A stretch of DNA of 64,000 nucleotides from Ameyamaea chiangmaiensis (GCF_025995235.1 NZ_BAPT01000049.1:1-64000); one strand, 5' to 3'; counted from the first letter of the stretch, positions 31,010 to 38,727 are shown. Made by a program: numbers and translations. Notes: generated from the letters alone by a model not told the origin.

Positions 31010-32537
31010 GGGCCCGTCCTTCCGCTGTATTGATCCATGCCGGCGAGTACTGGTCCTCGGCTTCATCACGGAACCAGGTGGTCTCGTTCGTGAAGCGCAG
31101 GTGGCACACACCTACGGGCCCCTGGCGTTGCTTCGCCACTTCCAAATCGGCCTTGCCTTCCGCTTTCTGTACGCGACTGTTCAGGTCCGAGACGCGGTTG
31201 GCGAAATCCTCGGCACTTTCTCGCTCCCGACGCGTAAGTCCCGCCGCGAGCTGCTTTTCCAAATAGTAATGCTCCCGGTGCAGCAGCAGGATCACGTCGG
31301 CGTCCTGCTCCAGCGCGCCCGCATCACGAAAATCCGCCATGGTTGGGCGCTTGTCCTCACGCCCTTCACTCTGACGGTTGAGCTGCGCTAATAGAACCAG
31401 CGGCACGTCCAGTTCGACTGCCAACTGCTTCATCTGTCCCGATATTTTCGTGATGCGCTCATAACTGCGCTGGTCCTCAAAAGCCGATCCCGCCGACATA
31501 AGGCCAACGTAATCCACGACGATCAGCCCAAGACCGGTGCGCGACCGCTTCATCCGACGGGCGCGCGCCCGCATCTTCGTCGCCGTGATCCGCGCACGTG
31601 AGTCAAACCACAAGGGCAGGGCGCCCGCCGCACGCTCGCCATCCTCCAGATCGCGCCACTGCCAGTCGGACAGCTCTTCTCGCATGCCCGTCTCGGCGTG
31701 CTCCGGAACGTCATACCGTCGGCCGGTAAACACGGCCTGCGTCGACAGACGCGCATGGGCCGCGCCGAGGCGTGCGCCCAGCTGGGATTCCTTCATCTCG
31801 CCCGACCAGAAATAGGTCGGCACACCACCAGCCGCCACACGGGCAGCAATGCCGAGAGCGATGGACGACTTCCCCATCGCAGGGCGCGCACCCAACAGAT
31901 AAACACAGCCCGGCATCAGGCCGCCGGTCATGCGATCCAGCGCGCGGTAACCCCACGACACCCCGGCCAGACCGGTGCCGCGCGCCGCGGCTTCCCGCGC
32001 CGAACGCAAGGCTTCGCCGACAGCGGCACCCGCACTCATCAGGGGCGCGTCCTCGCTCATGCCCATCGACATCTGCAGCAAACCATCTTCCAGCTCATCC
32101 ACGATGTCCCCGACCGGCGTCGAACCCGGACGGCAGGCACGATCCGCCGCGCGCGTGCACACATCGAACAGCGACCGACGCACCCACGCGTCCCGAATGG
32201 CCCGCGCGTAACTCGCGGCATCGAGGACCGAAATCATGGACGTCAGCAAACCGGCCAGCAGGTCCTGGGCCGTCTGACGACCAAGATCCGGCTGGGAATC
32301 AAGGTGCCGGCGCAGCGAGATCGGGTTCGCGGCTTCTCCGCGATAGATCAGGTCGCGGCATAACCCGAACACACGCCCCAGCAACGGGTCATAGAAATGC
32401 TCGGGCTCCAGAATATCCTCCACAGCCGCGAACGCCCGATTGTTCGTCAGGATCGCCCCAAGAACAGCCTGTTCCGCAACACTGTCGTGCGGAACCTGAC
32501 GCATCGCCGCCCCGAAAATCCCTGCCGCGTCATCCAT
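30993..32537 (-). CDS. dnaB: Replicative DNA helicase, DnaB-like
   Basis: A 514-residue protein. N-terminal domain: VPHDSVAEQAVLGAILTNNRAF. Helicase core: Walker A GARPAMGKSSIALGIA, Walker B region LGLIVVDYVGLMSAG, then LVLLAQLNRQSEGREDKRP and ALEQDADVILLLHRE. Start at MDDAAGI overlaps the Zn-ribbon gene stop; upstream in-frame ATGs overlap that gene more. A phage-encoded helicase indicates bidirectional/theta replication. Confidence 0.94.
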   Translation of the reverse strand: MDDAAGIFGAAMRQVPHDSVAEQAVLGAILTNNRAFAAVEDILEPEHFYDPLLGRVFGLCRDLIYRGEAANPISLRRHLDSQPDLGRQTAQDLLAGLLTSMISVLDAASYARAIRDAWVRRSLFDVCTRAADRACRPGSTPVGDIVDELEDGLLQMSMGMSEDAPLMSAGAAVGEALRSAREAAARGTGLAGVSWGYRALDRMTGGLMPGCVYLLGARPAMGKSSIALGIAARVAAGGVPTYFWSGEMKESQLGARLGAAHARLSTQAVFTGRRYDVPEHAETGMREELSDWQWRDLEDGERAAGALPLWFDSRARITATKMRARARRMKRSRTGLGLIVVDYVGLMSAGSAFEDQRSYERITKISGQMKQLAVELDVPLVLLAQLNRQSEGREDKRPTMADFRDAGALEQDADVILLLHREHYYLEKQLAAGLTRRERESAEDFANRVSDLNSRVQKAEGKADLEVAKQRQGPVGVCHLRFTNETTWFRDEAEDQYSPAWINTAEGRAHGQSG

Positions 32538-32700
32538 GCCCACTCTCCCCACCCGATGACGAAGCATCGGGCTCATACGCGCAATATTCACAAAGCCGCA
32601 GCGCGGTTGCCGAACGGACCGTGCCGTTCAGCGTCCCGCACCACACAAACTCGTACCAGCCCTTGCCATCGCAACGGGGGCACACAGCACGGCCGGTCAC
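32530..32700 (-). CDS. Small zinc-ribbon protein
   Basis: A 56-residue protein from a GTG start that overlaps the preceding stop (GTGA). Two C-x2-C pairs, CPRCDGKGWYEFVW and LCEYCAYEP, form a DnaJ-type or treble zinc site. Its stop overlaps the DnaB start. Short zinc-ribbon proteins next to phage helicases could act in replication or transcription; role unknown. Confidence 0.65.
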   Translation of the reverse strand: MTGRAVCPRCDGKGWYEFVWCGTLNGTVRSATALRLCEYCAYEPDASSSGGESGHG

Positions 32701-32933
32701 GTCGAAACACAGTCGGGCGCGCGCTTGCGCTTGCGTGCCTCGCGCGGCACAGGCTCCGGATCCTCGGCCTTCATCGGGCGCGGAATGACCATCTTGCCGC
32801 CCCGGACATAGGTCGCGCCCGACGCAAACAGGCGCACCTGATCGTGCAAGGTGAAATCACGCACTTTCGCGGACGCCGCCAGAACCTTCGGGTTCAGCGG
32901 ACGAGGCCTGCGGACCAGACGCTTACGCGGCAT
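32697..32933 (-). CDS. Small basic phage protein
   Basis: A 78-residue protein, MPRKRLVRRPRPLNPKVLAA start and KRKRAPDCVST end, many Arg/Lys: probably nucleic-acid binding. Stop overlaps the GTG of the Zn-ribbon gene, and its start overlaps the end of the HTH gene. No family recognised. Confidence 0.6.
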   Translation of the reverse strand: MPRKRLVRRPRPLNPKVLAASAKVRDFTLHDQVRLFASGATYVRGGKMVIPRPMKAEDPEPVPREARKRKRAPDCVST

Positions 32934-33150
32934 GGCCCATCCCCTCGCCACCGGCACGCTCCAGCAACCGCGACACCAGCGTCGGGGCACCCGGTCGACG
33001 CGCCGTCAGCCCCAGACGGGCACGCGCGGCTTTCACCGATCGCGCGGATACGCCGGTCGCATCGGCGATCGACCGAACACTCGCCCCCCGGCGATCCAGC
33101 GAAATGATGACCGGGTCGAGACGAGACCAGTCGAGAGTGCGTCGGCACAT
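32923..33150 (-). CDS. Small HTH DNA-binding protein
   Basis: A 75-residue protein with a homeodomain-like helix-turn-helix: VRSIADATGVSARSVKAARARLGL (given in part), flanked by DPVIISLDRRGAS. Early leftward operon. Possible regulator of phage genes. Confidence 0.65.
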   Translation of the reverse strand: MCRRTLDWSRLDPVIISLDRRGASVRSIADATGVSARSVKAARARLGLTARRPGAPTLVSRLLERAGGEGMGHAA

Positions 33151-33159
33151 GGCGTGACC

Positions 33160-33408
33160 TCAGGTTTTCGGGGTGAAATGGCGCGCGATCAGGGCGCCCG
33201 TCCGCTTCGAGCGCGCGACGTGCCTTTCAGCCTGCGACATACGGCGATCAGCCATACGCACGTCATGGCCCTGCATCGCCCGCGCGCCAAAATACAAAAT
33301 CATCAGCAGACACCGGGTGACTTCCGCCCGGGCCCACGCGACGCAGGCCGCGACCAGCGCGCCGCCCAGAACGGTCACAGCCATCCAGCAGGTGAACCCG
33401 TGCGTCAC
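33160..33408 (-). CDS. Small single-pass membrane protein
   Basis: An 82-residue protein from a GTG start overlapping the preceding stop. A hydrophobic segment at about residues 8-25 (WMAVTVLGGALVAACVAWA), another weaker one at 33-42, then a basic cytoplasmic tail with RMSQAERHVARSKRTG. Could be an early superinfection or membrane-interacting protein; function unknown. Confidence 0.55.
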   Translation of the reverse strand: MTHGFTCWMAVTVLGGALVAACVAWARAEVTRCLLMILYFGARAMQGHDVRMADRRMSQAERHVARSKRTGALIARHFTPKT

Positions 33409-33698
33409 AGATCACACCGCAACGACGCAAGCCGCCCCTCGATCGCCGCCAGTTGGGCAGCAATCCGCGCCTGGTCCGCCTCAAGACGCCGGCGCTGCAC
33501 ACGCCGCGCCGCATCCCATTCCGCCGCCGCAACCGACCGAACCTCGTGGTGCCAGCAGGCACGCACACGGCGTACGGTGATGCCCATTTCCCGTGCGACC
33601 GTGGCAAACGCCGCGCGCAGGCCCTCGCGCGGACGGCGCGACTGCACCTCCTGACACACGATGTCCTGAAAGCTCTGGCCGATCGCTTCGGTGCTCAT
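33405..33698 (-). CDS. Small phage protein with helical C-terminus
   Basis: A 97-residue protein starting MSTEAIGQSFQD. HTH-like segment FATVAREMGITVRRVRACWHHEV, then a coiled-coil-like end RRLEADQARIAAQLAAIEGR. Start chosen because a longer upstream frame is the terminal part of another gene. Resembles small phage DNA-binding or assembly proteins. Confidence 0.6.
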   Translation of the reverse strand: MSTEAIGQSFQDIVCQEVQSRRPREGLRAAFATVAREMGITVRRVRACWHHEVRSVAAAEWDAARRVQRRRLEADQARIAAQLAAIEGRLASLRCDL

Positions 33699-33705
33699 CG
33701 GGGGG

Positions 33706-34461
33706 TCAGACTCCCCCGTCCGCCCGCGCGCGCGGGCAAAATGGGCCAAAATACCCGCGCGCGCGGGTGAATCGGGCGAAATACCCACCATCTCGGGCGT
33801 CTCCTCTGCCACTCTGTGCTTGCGACGCATCAGAGGGATTGGCGGAGGAGGATTGAGTGATGGGTTTCGCCGGCGCCGAGACGGACGCGCCCAAGCGATC
33901 AAGAAGGCCTGCGACGATCTGCCCGATCGGCCGCAGGCCACCGATGCGGGACGGCGCGTTGCCGCCCCGCATCGGATCATCCACCATGGCAGCTACCACA
34001 CGACCACAGGAGGATTCGAATATGTCGGCGCCGTCAGAGCGTCCGGCTGATCGCATGCGCAATACGCTGCAGATACTGGAAACCGCCGAGGAAAAAGCGA
34101 AGGCCGAAAGATAGAATGGAGACGGCTTCCGAGTGGTTCCGGAAGGCCTCTGAGCGTCCAGGGCACTGAAAATTGCACGTTCTTGCGCTCTTTGCTTCAG
34201 AACTTCCTCGTAATCATCGATTGCGGTCGCGGCGATCCTGGCGCGCCGGTTCTGCGCACGCGCCCCTAACCATCCGGCCGCAACGCCCGATGCGGCAACG
34301 ACAGACAGCAGAAGAAACGCACCGCCGGCAGCCCTGGACTTTCCGCCGAGCTGAGCATGATCTCCGTTCGCCTCGATCCCGCTATGGCCAGAGTTCTTCT
34401 GAATAGACAGGTCGAAAAGGACGATTTGCCGGACGCCCAGAAAGCAGGACTGCTGTCCCAT
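33706..34461 (-). CDS. Predicted membrane-anchored early protein
   Basis: A 251-residue frame beginning two bases after the preceding stop and ending eight bases before the next start, so well embedded in the operon. A hydrophobic helix at about 45-68 (GGAFLLLSVVAASGVAAGW) is followed by a charged helical part (IDDYEEVLKQRAQERAIF) and a long Ser/Ala/Gly-rich tail. Codon usage is normal for the phage. A plus-strand frame with its own strong ribosome-binding sites overlaps it (33860-34114), so coding status is not certain. Confidence 0.55.
   Translation of the reverse strand: MGQQSCFLGVRQIVLFDLSIQKNSGHSGIEANGDHAQLGGKSRAAGGAFLLLSVVAASGVAAGWLGARAQNRRARIAATAIDDYEEVLKQRAQERAIFSALDAQRPSGTTRKPSPFYLSAFAFSSAVSSICSVLRMRSAGRSDGADIFESSCGRVVAAMVDDPMRGGNAPSRIGGLRPIGQIVAGLLDRLGASVSAPAKPITQSSSANPSDASQAQSGRGDARDGGYFARFTRARGYFGPFCPRARADGGV
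33722..33768. repeat. Two 16-bp palindromes spaced three helical turns
   Basis: GCCCGCGCGCGCGGGC at 33722-33737 and ACCCGCGCGCGCGGGT at 33753-33768 are each perfect palindromes, centres 31 bp apart, linked by AAAATGGGCCAAAATA. They lie at the 3' end of the 251-codon frame. The geometry suits a dimeric DNA-binding protein; they could also simply encode an Arg/Ala-rich tail. Confidence 0.6.
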
Positions 34462-34462
34462 C

Positions 34463-34783
34463 TCAGGAGCCTTTCATCCAAGGCCCTTGAAGGGCTAGCG
34501 GCGGAACTCCTTCAACAGGCCCTTTCACATGCCCCGGACGCCATTCGACTGCTTCGTACAAGTTTCTAGATTCGACGAACCCCATGGGAGCGAAACGAAG
34601 CGATGATGGCTCAGCAGTATCGAGATTCAGCCAAAATCCATCCGGGAATTGCTTCCATGCTGCACCGACCCAGACACGCAAGGCCGCCGCCCCATAGGGA
34701 CACCGGTCCAGCCACATGCCGTCAATCTGCAAGGCTGCCCGCAAGCCATCAAAGCGATCGGGCTCAGCCGGGTTTACGGTCAT
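34463..34783 (-). CDS. Early protein downstream of Cro-like gene
   Basis: A 106-residue protein, MTVNPAEPDRFDGLRAALQI start; Trp-rich (DGMWLDRCPYGA, VGAAWKQFPDGFWLNL). ATGA overlap with the Cro-like gene stop. Position corresponds to CII/YdaT-type genes but no clear HTH is visible. Unknown function. Confidence 0.65.
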   Translation of the reverse strand: MTVNPAEPDRFDGLRAALQIDGMWLDRCPYGAAALRVWVGAAWKQFPDGFWLNLDTAEPSSLRFAPMGFVESRNLYEAVEWRPGHVKGPVEGVPPLALQGPWMKGS

Positions 34784-35019
34784 GCTGCCCGCTCCGAGCC
34801 ATGGGAGGAGGCGACGTTCCCGGCGTGCGAACGATCATCGTCCGACCCAAATATCTCGGGGCAAACGACGGAAAGGGGCAGACCGGAGAGGCGCGCTACG
34901 GCTCTGGCATGTTTAGGGGGAACGCGCACCCAGCCAATGACGGTGGCGTGATGGCGATTTACTTCTCGCCCTACGCGAACTGGCCCACCAGCGCTGCGAA
35001 TGATGTCACGTATGTCCAT
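34780..35019 (-). CDS. YdaS/Cro-like HTH regulator
   Basis: A 79-residue protein, start MDIRDIIRSAGGPVRVGREVNRHHATVIGWVRVPPKHARAV (in part), the HTH pattern of YdaS/Cro-type phage regulators. It faces the repressor gene (+) across a 92-base control region and starts the leftward early operon. Start chosen at MDIRD because the upstream extension crosses the palindrome. Confidence 0.8.
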   Translation of the reverse strand: MDIRDIIRSAGGPVRVGREVNRHHATVIGWVRVPPKHARAVARLSGLPLSVVCPEIFGSDDDRSHAGNVASSHGSERAA

Positions 35020-35030
35020 ATGGCCATATG
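35017..35030. promoter_or_regulatory. Palindrome over the Cro-like start codon
   Basis: CATATGGCCATATG is a perfect 14-bp palindrome whose left half contains the (reverse-strand) ATG of the Cro-like gene. AT-rich inverted repeat in a control region suggests an operator that would block ribosome or polymerase access to cro. Confidence 0.5.
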
Positions 35031-35039
35031 TGGAATATA

Positions 35040-35068
35040 CCAACATTTGTCATCAAGAGAGATGTTGG
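35040..35068. promoter_or_regulatory. Candidate repressor operator, copy 1
   Basis: CCAACAT-N15-ATGTTGG: perfect 7-bp inverted arms, in the gap between the Cro-like gene and the repressor. A near-identical element with the same 15-base spacer occurs at 36068-36096, at the head of the rightward early operon. The match suggests binding by one phage regulator. Confidence 0.65.
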
Positions 35069-35111
35069 GTGACTCCACCCCAAGAGCTACTCTACGGCGC
35101 ACTATCACGCC

Positions 35112-35456
35112 ATGAGCACAGCACAGAGCCTCGGCGCACGCATAAGAACATTAAGGGAACAAAAAGGCTTGACGCAGGTCGTCACAGCAGTCGAGATTGG
35201 GATCTCGCGCACGCATTTGACGAATATCGAGCGTGGCGCCGACGTCCCAGGGAGAGGCACGCTCGTGGCACTGGCTGATTTTTTTGGGGTCTCCCTCGAC
35301 TGGTTGACTACAGGAAACGGCAATATGATTTCGTCACAGGCGCAAAATGAAAAGGAAGCTCTTCTACTGGATGCATTCAGGCGAATCCCGGAGGATGAAA
35401 CTGACGCTCTATTAGTGTATCTACTTCGACGTGCTGGCGGTGCGCGTGACGCATAA
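35112..35456 (+). CDS. Short XRE-family phage repressor
   Basis: A 114-residue protein. HTH domain residues 8-70: GARIRTLREQKGLTQVVTAVEIGISRTHLTNIERGA (in part), then GTLVALADFFGVSLDWLTTG. Short C-terminal helix with EDETDALLVYLLRRAGG. No S24 peptidase domain, so not RecA-cleavable by itself. Divergent from the Cro-like gene: the lysogeny switch. Confidence 0.88.
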   Translation: MSTAQSLGARIRTLREQKGLTQVVTAVEIGISRTHLTNIERGADVPGRGTLVALADFFGVSLDWLTTGNGNMISSQAQNEKEALLLDAFRRIPEDETDALLVYLLRRAGGARDA

Positions 35457-36060
35457 ATCGTCCCTATATTCTGGTTTTACAATTTTTTCTATATTGATGG
35501 CGGCCTCGCTTGAGTCGTCTAAAGCACAAGACGCTGTTTTTCCTGAGGGAACGCCGCCGACAGAGGAGGTGTCCCCACCAGATACTGTTCCTCCACAGAA
35601 AGCGAAAAATTTTCCCCCTTGGTCTGTCTTCAAAGGACAACAGCTCAGTTCCCAGAGAGAGCTGAAGTCTTTAGTTCTTTTGTGGGAACACTGCCTCTAG
35701 GGGACGATAAATCTTCATATTTCACAGTTGGGGATGGAATTATTGGTTGTTTCACTGAGACTGGTGTCACGTCAACTCTAGTATTGGTTCTTGCAGGCTC
35801 ATGGAGATACAGCTCTCAATGGCAAGAAGTTGGATACTATAAAGAAAATTTACTCAGAATTAGAGATGGAGGATGCGCACCTATTAATAGAAAAATCAGA
35901 TGGCACTTATTGTGGAGCAATTCCGTGGCGTCCTACATGGTTTCGAGTGATTTCGACGTATTTGTTCGCCTCTGGTTCCTGCGCGACGAAATCCGCGACG
36001 CATCGGGGCGCATACCGCCACTCGGGATAGAAGGCAGAATGACCCGTGATGATTAGGGTG
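35457..36060 (+). pseudogene. AT-rich region with split frames, probable decayed gene
   Basis: Three partial plus-strand frames succeed one another: 35431-35700 (a signal-peptide-like start FTIFSILMAAS, then Pro-rich), 35619-36056 and 35791-36030. None has a good ribosome-binding site, and they overlap in different frames, as after two frameshifts. Base composition is much lower in GC than the phage around it. Could hold a decayed secreted or membrane cargo protein, or be non-coding. No intact gene is supported. Confidence 0.35.
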
Positions 36061-36067
36061 GAAATTC

Positions 36068-36096
36068 CCAACATTTAGCTTGACTGGAAGTGTTGG
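36068..36096. promoter_or_regulatory. Candidate repressor operator, copy 2
   Basis: CCAACAT-N15-GTGTTGG differs by one arm base from the element at 35040-35068 and has the same spacing. It lies 92 bases upstream of the first gene of the rightward early operon (36188), consistent with co-regulation of that operon by the repressor or Cro-like protein. Confidence 0.6.
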
Positions 36097-36187
36097 ATTA
36101 TCCCACATTCCCTCCATCACCAGATGGAGGCGCACGTGCTACATCAGAACGACGGCCATGACCGGCCCGACATGGGGAGGGCCACGG

Positions 36188-36748
36188 ATGACGGGCAACT
36201 TCGAAATCCGCCTGTCAGAGGACGATCCGGACGATCGCTACGATCCGGGAGAAGTCGGAGCGGCAACGGATTCGCGAACACTTCGTCTGTGGCGTGCGCA
36301 CGAGGCTCAGCGACAGGGCGAGCTTCGGCTCTCCGCGCAAACGGTATCGATCAGCGGAATTATGGGGCGCTCAGCCACTCTGATCGGGTGGACGTTGACC
36401 ATCACTCTGGCACTATCCACAGCATCAGCGACAGCAGGCCATCGGCTGCTGATGATAAGTGCTGCCATGGCCCTTGCGAGTGCCATGATCGCAATAGTCA
36501 ATTTCAGGCCGTTCCGATGGGGCTTGAGCGGCGACTTGCCGTCTTATGTTCTGGGAACGGACAGCAAACCCGTCACGTTCGAGACGGAGCTGGAATACGT
36601 GGAAGCTCTGGCTCTGCGGGCGCAGATGGACCTCGATGCCAACAATGTTCGCGTCGATCGAGCCGCGCGTGTGCTGCTCTGGTCACTGATCCTGCTGGGA
36701 TCGGCGGTGGCCAGTGCAGCACTGATCAGTCTCAGTTTCGTTTTCTGA
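36188..36748 (+). CDS. Membrane protein, first gene of rightward early operon
   Basis: A 186-residue protein. Start MTGNFEIRLSEDDPDDRYDP with GGAGG seven bases before. Two adjacent membrane helices at about 60-105 (GWTLTITLALSTASA, LLMISAAMALASAMIAIVNF) and one at the C-terminus (LLWSLILLGSAVASAALISL), separated by an acidic soluble loop. Situated just beyond the operator; a superinfection-exclusion role is possible, inferred from position. Confidence 0.75.
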   Translation: MTGNFEIRLSEDDPDDRYDPGEVGAATDSRTLRLWRAHEAQRQGELRLSAQTVSISGIMGRSATLIGWTLTITLALSTASATAGHRLLMISAAMALASAMIAIVNFRPFRWGLSGDLPSYVLGTDSKPVTFETELEYVEALALRAQMDLDANNVRVDRAARVLLWSLILLGSAVASAALISLSFVF

Positions 36749-36938
36749 CCGGTGCCGGATGTTCGATCTGCCTCGGTGGCTTCGGATCTGGCTTCGGTTG
36801 CGGCGGCGCGGGTCGAACGGCCATAGGTTTCATCCTCGGGTTGGTTGCACTCCCGATGATGGAAGACGCGGGGGCGGCTGACAACGGCCGTCCCCGTACG
36901 AAGGCACGACAACAGACGCCGTCATGGGGGATGCACCC
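36749..36938 (+). other. Gap in early operon with a possible small frame
   Basis: 190 bases without a convincing gene. A plus-strand frame here (CSICLGGFGSGFGCGGAG ... FILGLVALPMM ... SWGMHP) ends in an ATGA overlap with the next gene, which hints at translation, but no start with a ribosome-binding site was found. Possible internal ATG at 36856. Confidence 0.3.
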
Positions 36939-37133
36939 ATGACGGACACATCAACCCCCGTCACCCCCGAATTGCGCGACGCGGCACTTCGCCTGGTGTC
37001 CTCATGCCGCGACCTCGCGTGGGGTCCCGACACCACATCTCTGGCCGCCGAAATGGAGCTGATCGCCCGGCTGTCCGAGCTTGGCAATGCGCTGGGCTAC
37101 CGCGTCGCCTGGACACGGACGACGCCTCCATGA
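36939..37133 (+). CDS. Small early phage protein
   Basis: A 64-residue helical protein, MTDTSTPVTPELRDAALRLV start, then LAAEMELIARLSELGNALGYR. Its stop overlaps the next ATG (ATGA). An in-frame ATG 15 bases upstream is an alternative start. No family recognised. Confidence 0.65.
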   Translation: MTDTSTPVTPELRDAALRLVSSCRDLAWGPDTTSLAAEMELIARLSELGNALGYRVAWTRTTPP

Positions 37134-37396
37134 CCCATTCCGCACAGCACCGCCGCACGCGACATCACCTGCCGGCGCGCTGGCATGTGCTTGCGGAACT
37201 TCTCATGCACTGTCGTCGGTTTTCCGGCGACGCGCTGTTCATCGCCGCTGATGCCCTCGCCGAGTTCGCCTGTGACGCCGACATGCTCGGCGCGCCGGAT
37301 ATGGCGGCTGAGGCACGCGGTCTCGCAACACGCCTGCGCGACGCCGGAACATGCCGCGCGCGTCAGGACACAGCCACAGGGGCCACCCATGGGTAA
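37130..37396 (+). CDS. Small early phage protein, His/Cys/Ala-rich
   Basis: An 88-residue protein starting MTHSAQHRRTRHHLPARW; helical Ala/Asp segments DALFIAADALAEFACDADML. ATG overlaps the previous stop. Unknown role in the early operon. Confidence 0.6.
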   Translation: MTHSAQHRRTRHHLPARWHVLAELLMHCRRFSGDALFIAADALAEFACDADMLGAPDMAAEARGLATRLRDAGTCRARQDTATGATHG

Positions 37397-37697
37397 GGTC
37401 ATCCCGTTCGTCAGCTCGGGCACCAGCACGGGCTTTTCTTATGCGATCCGCGACTGGTCGCCCGCCGTGCAGAAAGAGGCCCTGCGTCAGCGCCGCGCCG
37501 TGATCTACATGCGGCAGTGCGCCGAGGAACTACGCCAGCGTGGCAACGCCGAGGGCGCGGCCGGTACGGACCTGTACGCCAATGACCTGCAGGCGAAGCT
37601 TGAACGCTACCTGATGAATATGCGCCCGCGGCCCGTCGTGCCGACGATCCCGCCGTCCCCGGCGGAGCTGGCCCGTGCCGGAGGATCTGCGCGATGA
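37389..37697 (+). CDS. Small early phage protein
   Basis: A 102-residue protein, MGKVIPFVSSGTSTGFSYAI start, helical middle (VQKEALRQRRAVIYMRQCAEELRQ) and Pro-rich end. Overlaps both neighbours by a few bases. Not recognised. Confidence 0.65.
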   Translation: MGKVIPFVSSGTSTGFSYAIRDWSPAVQKEALRQRRAVIYMRQCAEELRQRGNAEGAAGTDLYANDLQAKLERYLMNMRPRPVVPTIPPSPAELARAGGSAR

Positions 37698-38362
37698 TGT
37701 ATGGCATCGCAAAGGTCAGCGGTCCTTGGACCGAACGGGAGTGGCAAATCGCGGTGGCTCTGCGCCGGGAGGGCCGTTCGTACCCTGTCATCGCTTCGCG
37801 TCTCGCGCGCAGCATACCGTCTGTTCGCAACCGCTTTGGCAGCGCGCGCGCCGCTGGTGTCCCGGTCGACAAGGCCTTCTGGACAGAGCAGGAGGTCGCA
37901 ATCCTGCTCGCGCGCCGCGCGGCACGGGTTCCACATCACGAGATCGCCGAGGAACTTCGGCGTTCCGTTGATTCGGTGATCTCCAAGGAAGGCAGGCTCC
38001 AGACCCGCCTGCGGGACGAGCGCCGACGTGCCGCGGGGCTGACCGCGCCACCAACTGCACGCCCCATGTCCGCGAATAACCGGCCGGCCAAACCGCACCG
38101 AGTGATGTCCGAGCCCGAGCATGTCCTTCCTCCAGCCCGCACCCGCGACGGGCTGCCAAGCCTGGCGGCACGCCTCGTCGCGCGGGATCTGGCGTCGGAG
38201 ATACAGGGCCTGACCGTCGATGCCGATTTCGTCGCGTCCTACGCGGCGGAAAACAAGATCACCGCCACTGGCGACGTGCTTCCTTCCGTCAACGCCCTGC
38301 GTGCGTCGTACGGGCTGCCGCCTTTTTACCTCACCAAACCGCGCGCCACCCTGGTGGCATAG
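37694..38362 (+). CDS. Tandem Myb/SANT-like HTH protein
   Basis: A 222-residue protein with two successive W-T-E-x-E helix-turn-helix units: residues about 11-50 (GPWTEREWQIAVALRREGRS) and 62-100 (AFWTEQEVAILLARRAARVP). A Pro/Arg linker follows, then a C-terminal helical domain (DLASEIQGLTVDADFVASYAAEN). Two Myb/SANT-type repeats suggest sequence-specific DNA binding, possibly as an early regulator. GcrA-like fold is an alternative. Confidence 0.72.
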   Translation: MMYGIAKVSGPWTEREWQIAVALRREGRSYPVIASRLARSIPSVRNRFGSARAAGVPVDKAFWTEQEVAILLARRAARVPHHEIAEELRRSVDSVISKEGRLQTRLRDERRRAAGLTAPPTARPMSANNRPAKPHRVMSEPEHVLPPARTRDGLPSLAARLVARDLASEIQGLTVDADFVASYAAENKITATGDVLPSVNALRASYGLPPFYLTKPRATLVA

Positions 38363-38370
38363 GACATCAC

Positions 38371-38727
38371 ATGAGTGAATCAGCCATCATTCGCCAGTTT
38401 TCCCAGCTCGTCGCGGTCGCCGAGGATGGTCAGCTGAACGACGATCTGGATCAGGAGGTCACGGACCTGGTCGCGATCCTGAACGATGCGGCGGCGTCGA
38501 GAAACGGCAAGGCAAAGGGATCGATCACCCTGAAGGTCGATTTCGCACTCGACGGCGGGATCATCACGATCAGCACTGATTACGCGGTGAAGAAACCAAA
38601 GGTCGCCCGGGCACGGTCGGCGTTCTGGGCAACGCCCGACAACAAGCTCAGCCGCCGCAACCCGAAGCAGCACGAACTGCCGCTCCGCGACGTCAGCACC
38701 TCATCCAACGAACTCCGTAGCCTCTGA
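38371..38727 (+). CDS. Phage protein preceding DUF2303 gene
   Basis: A 118-residue protein: MSESAIIRQFSQLVAVAEDG start, beta-strand block GKAKGSITLKVDFALDGGIITISTDYAVKKPK (in part), basic C-terminus. Phages often carry such a protein beside YfdQ. Likely partner of the DUF2303 product. Confidence 0.72.
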   Translation: MSESAIIRQFSQLVAVAEDGQLNDDLDQEVTDLVAILNDAAASRNGKAKGSITLKVDFALDGGIITISTDYAVKKPKVARARSAFWATPDNKLSRRNPKQHELPLRDVSTSSNELRSL

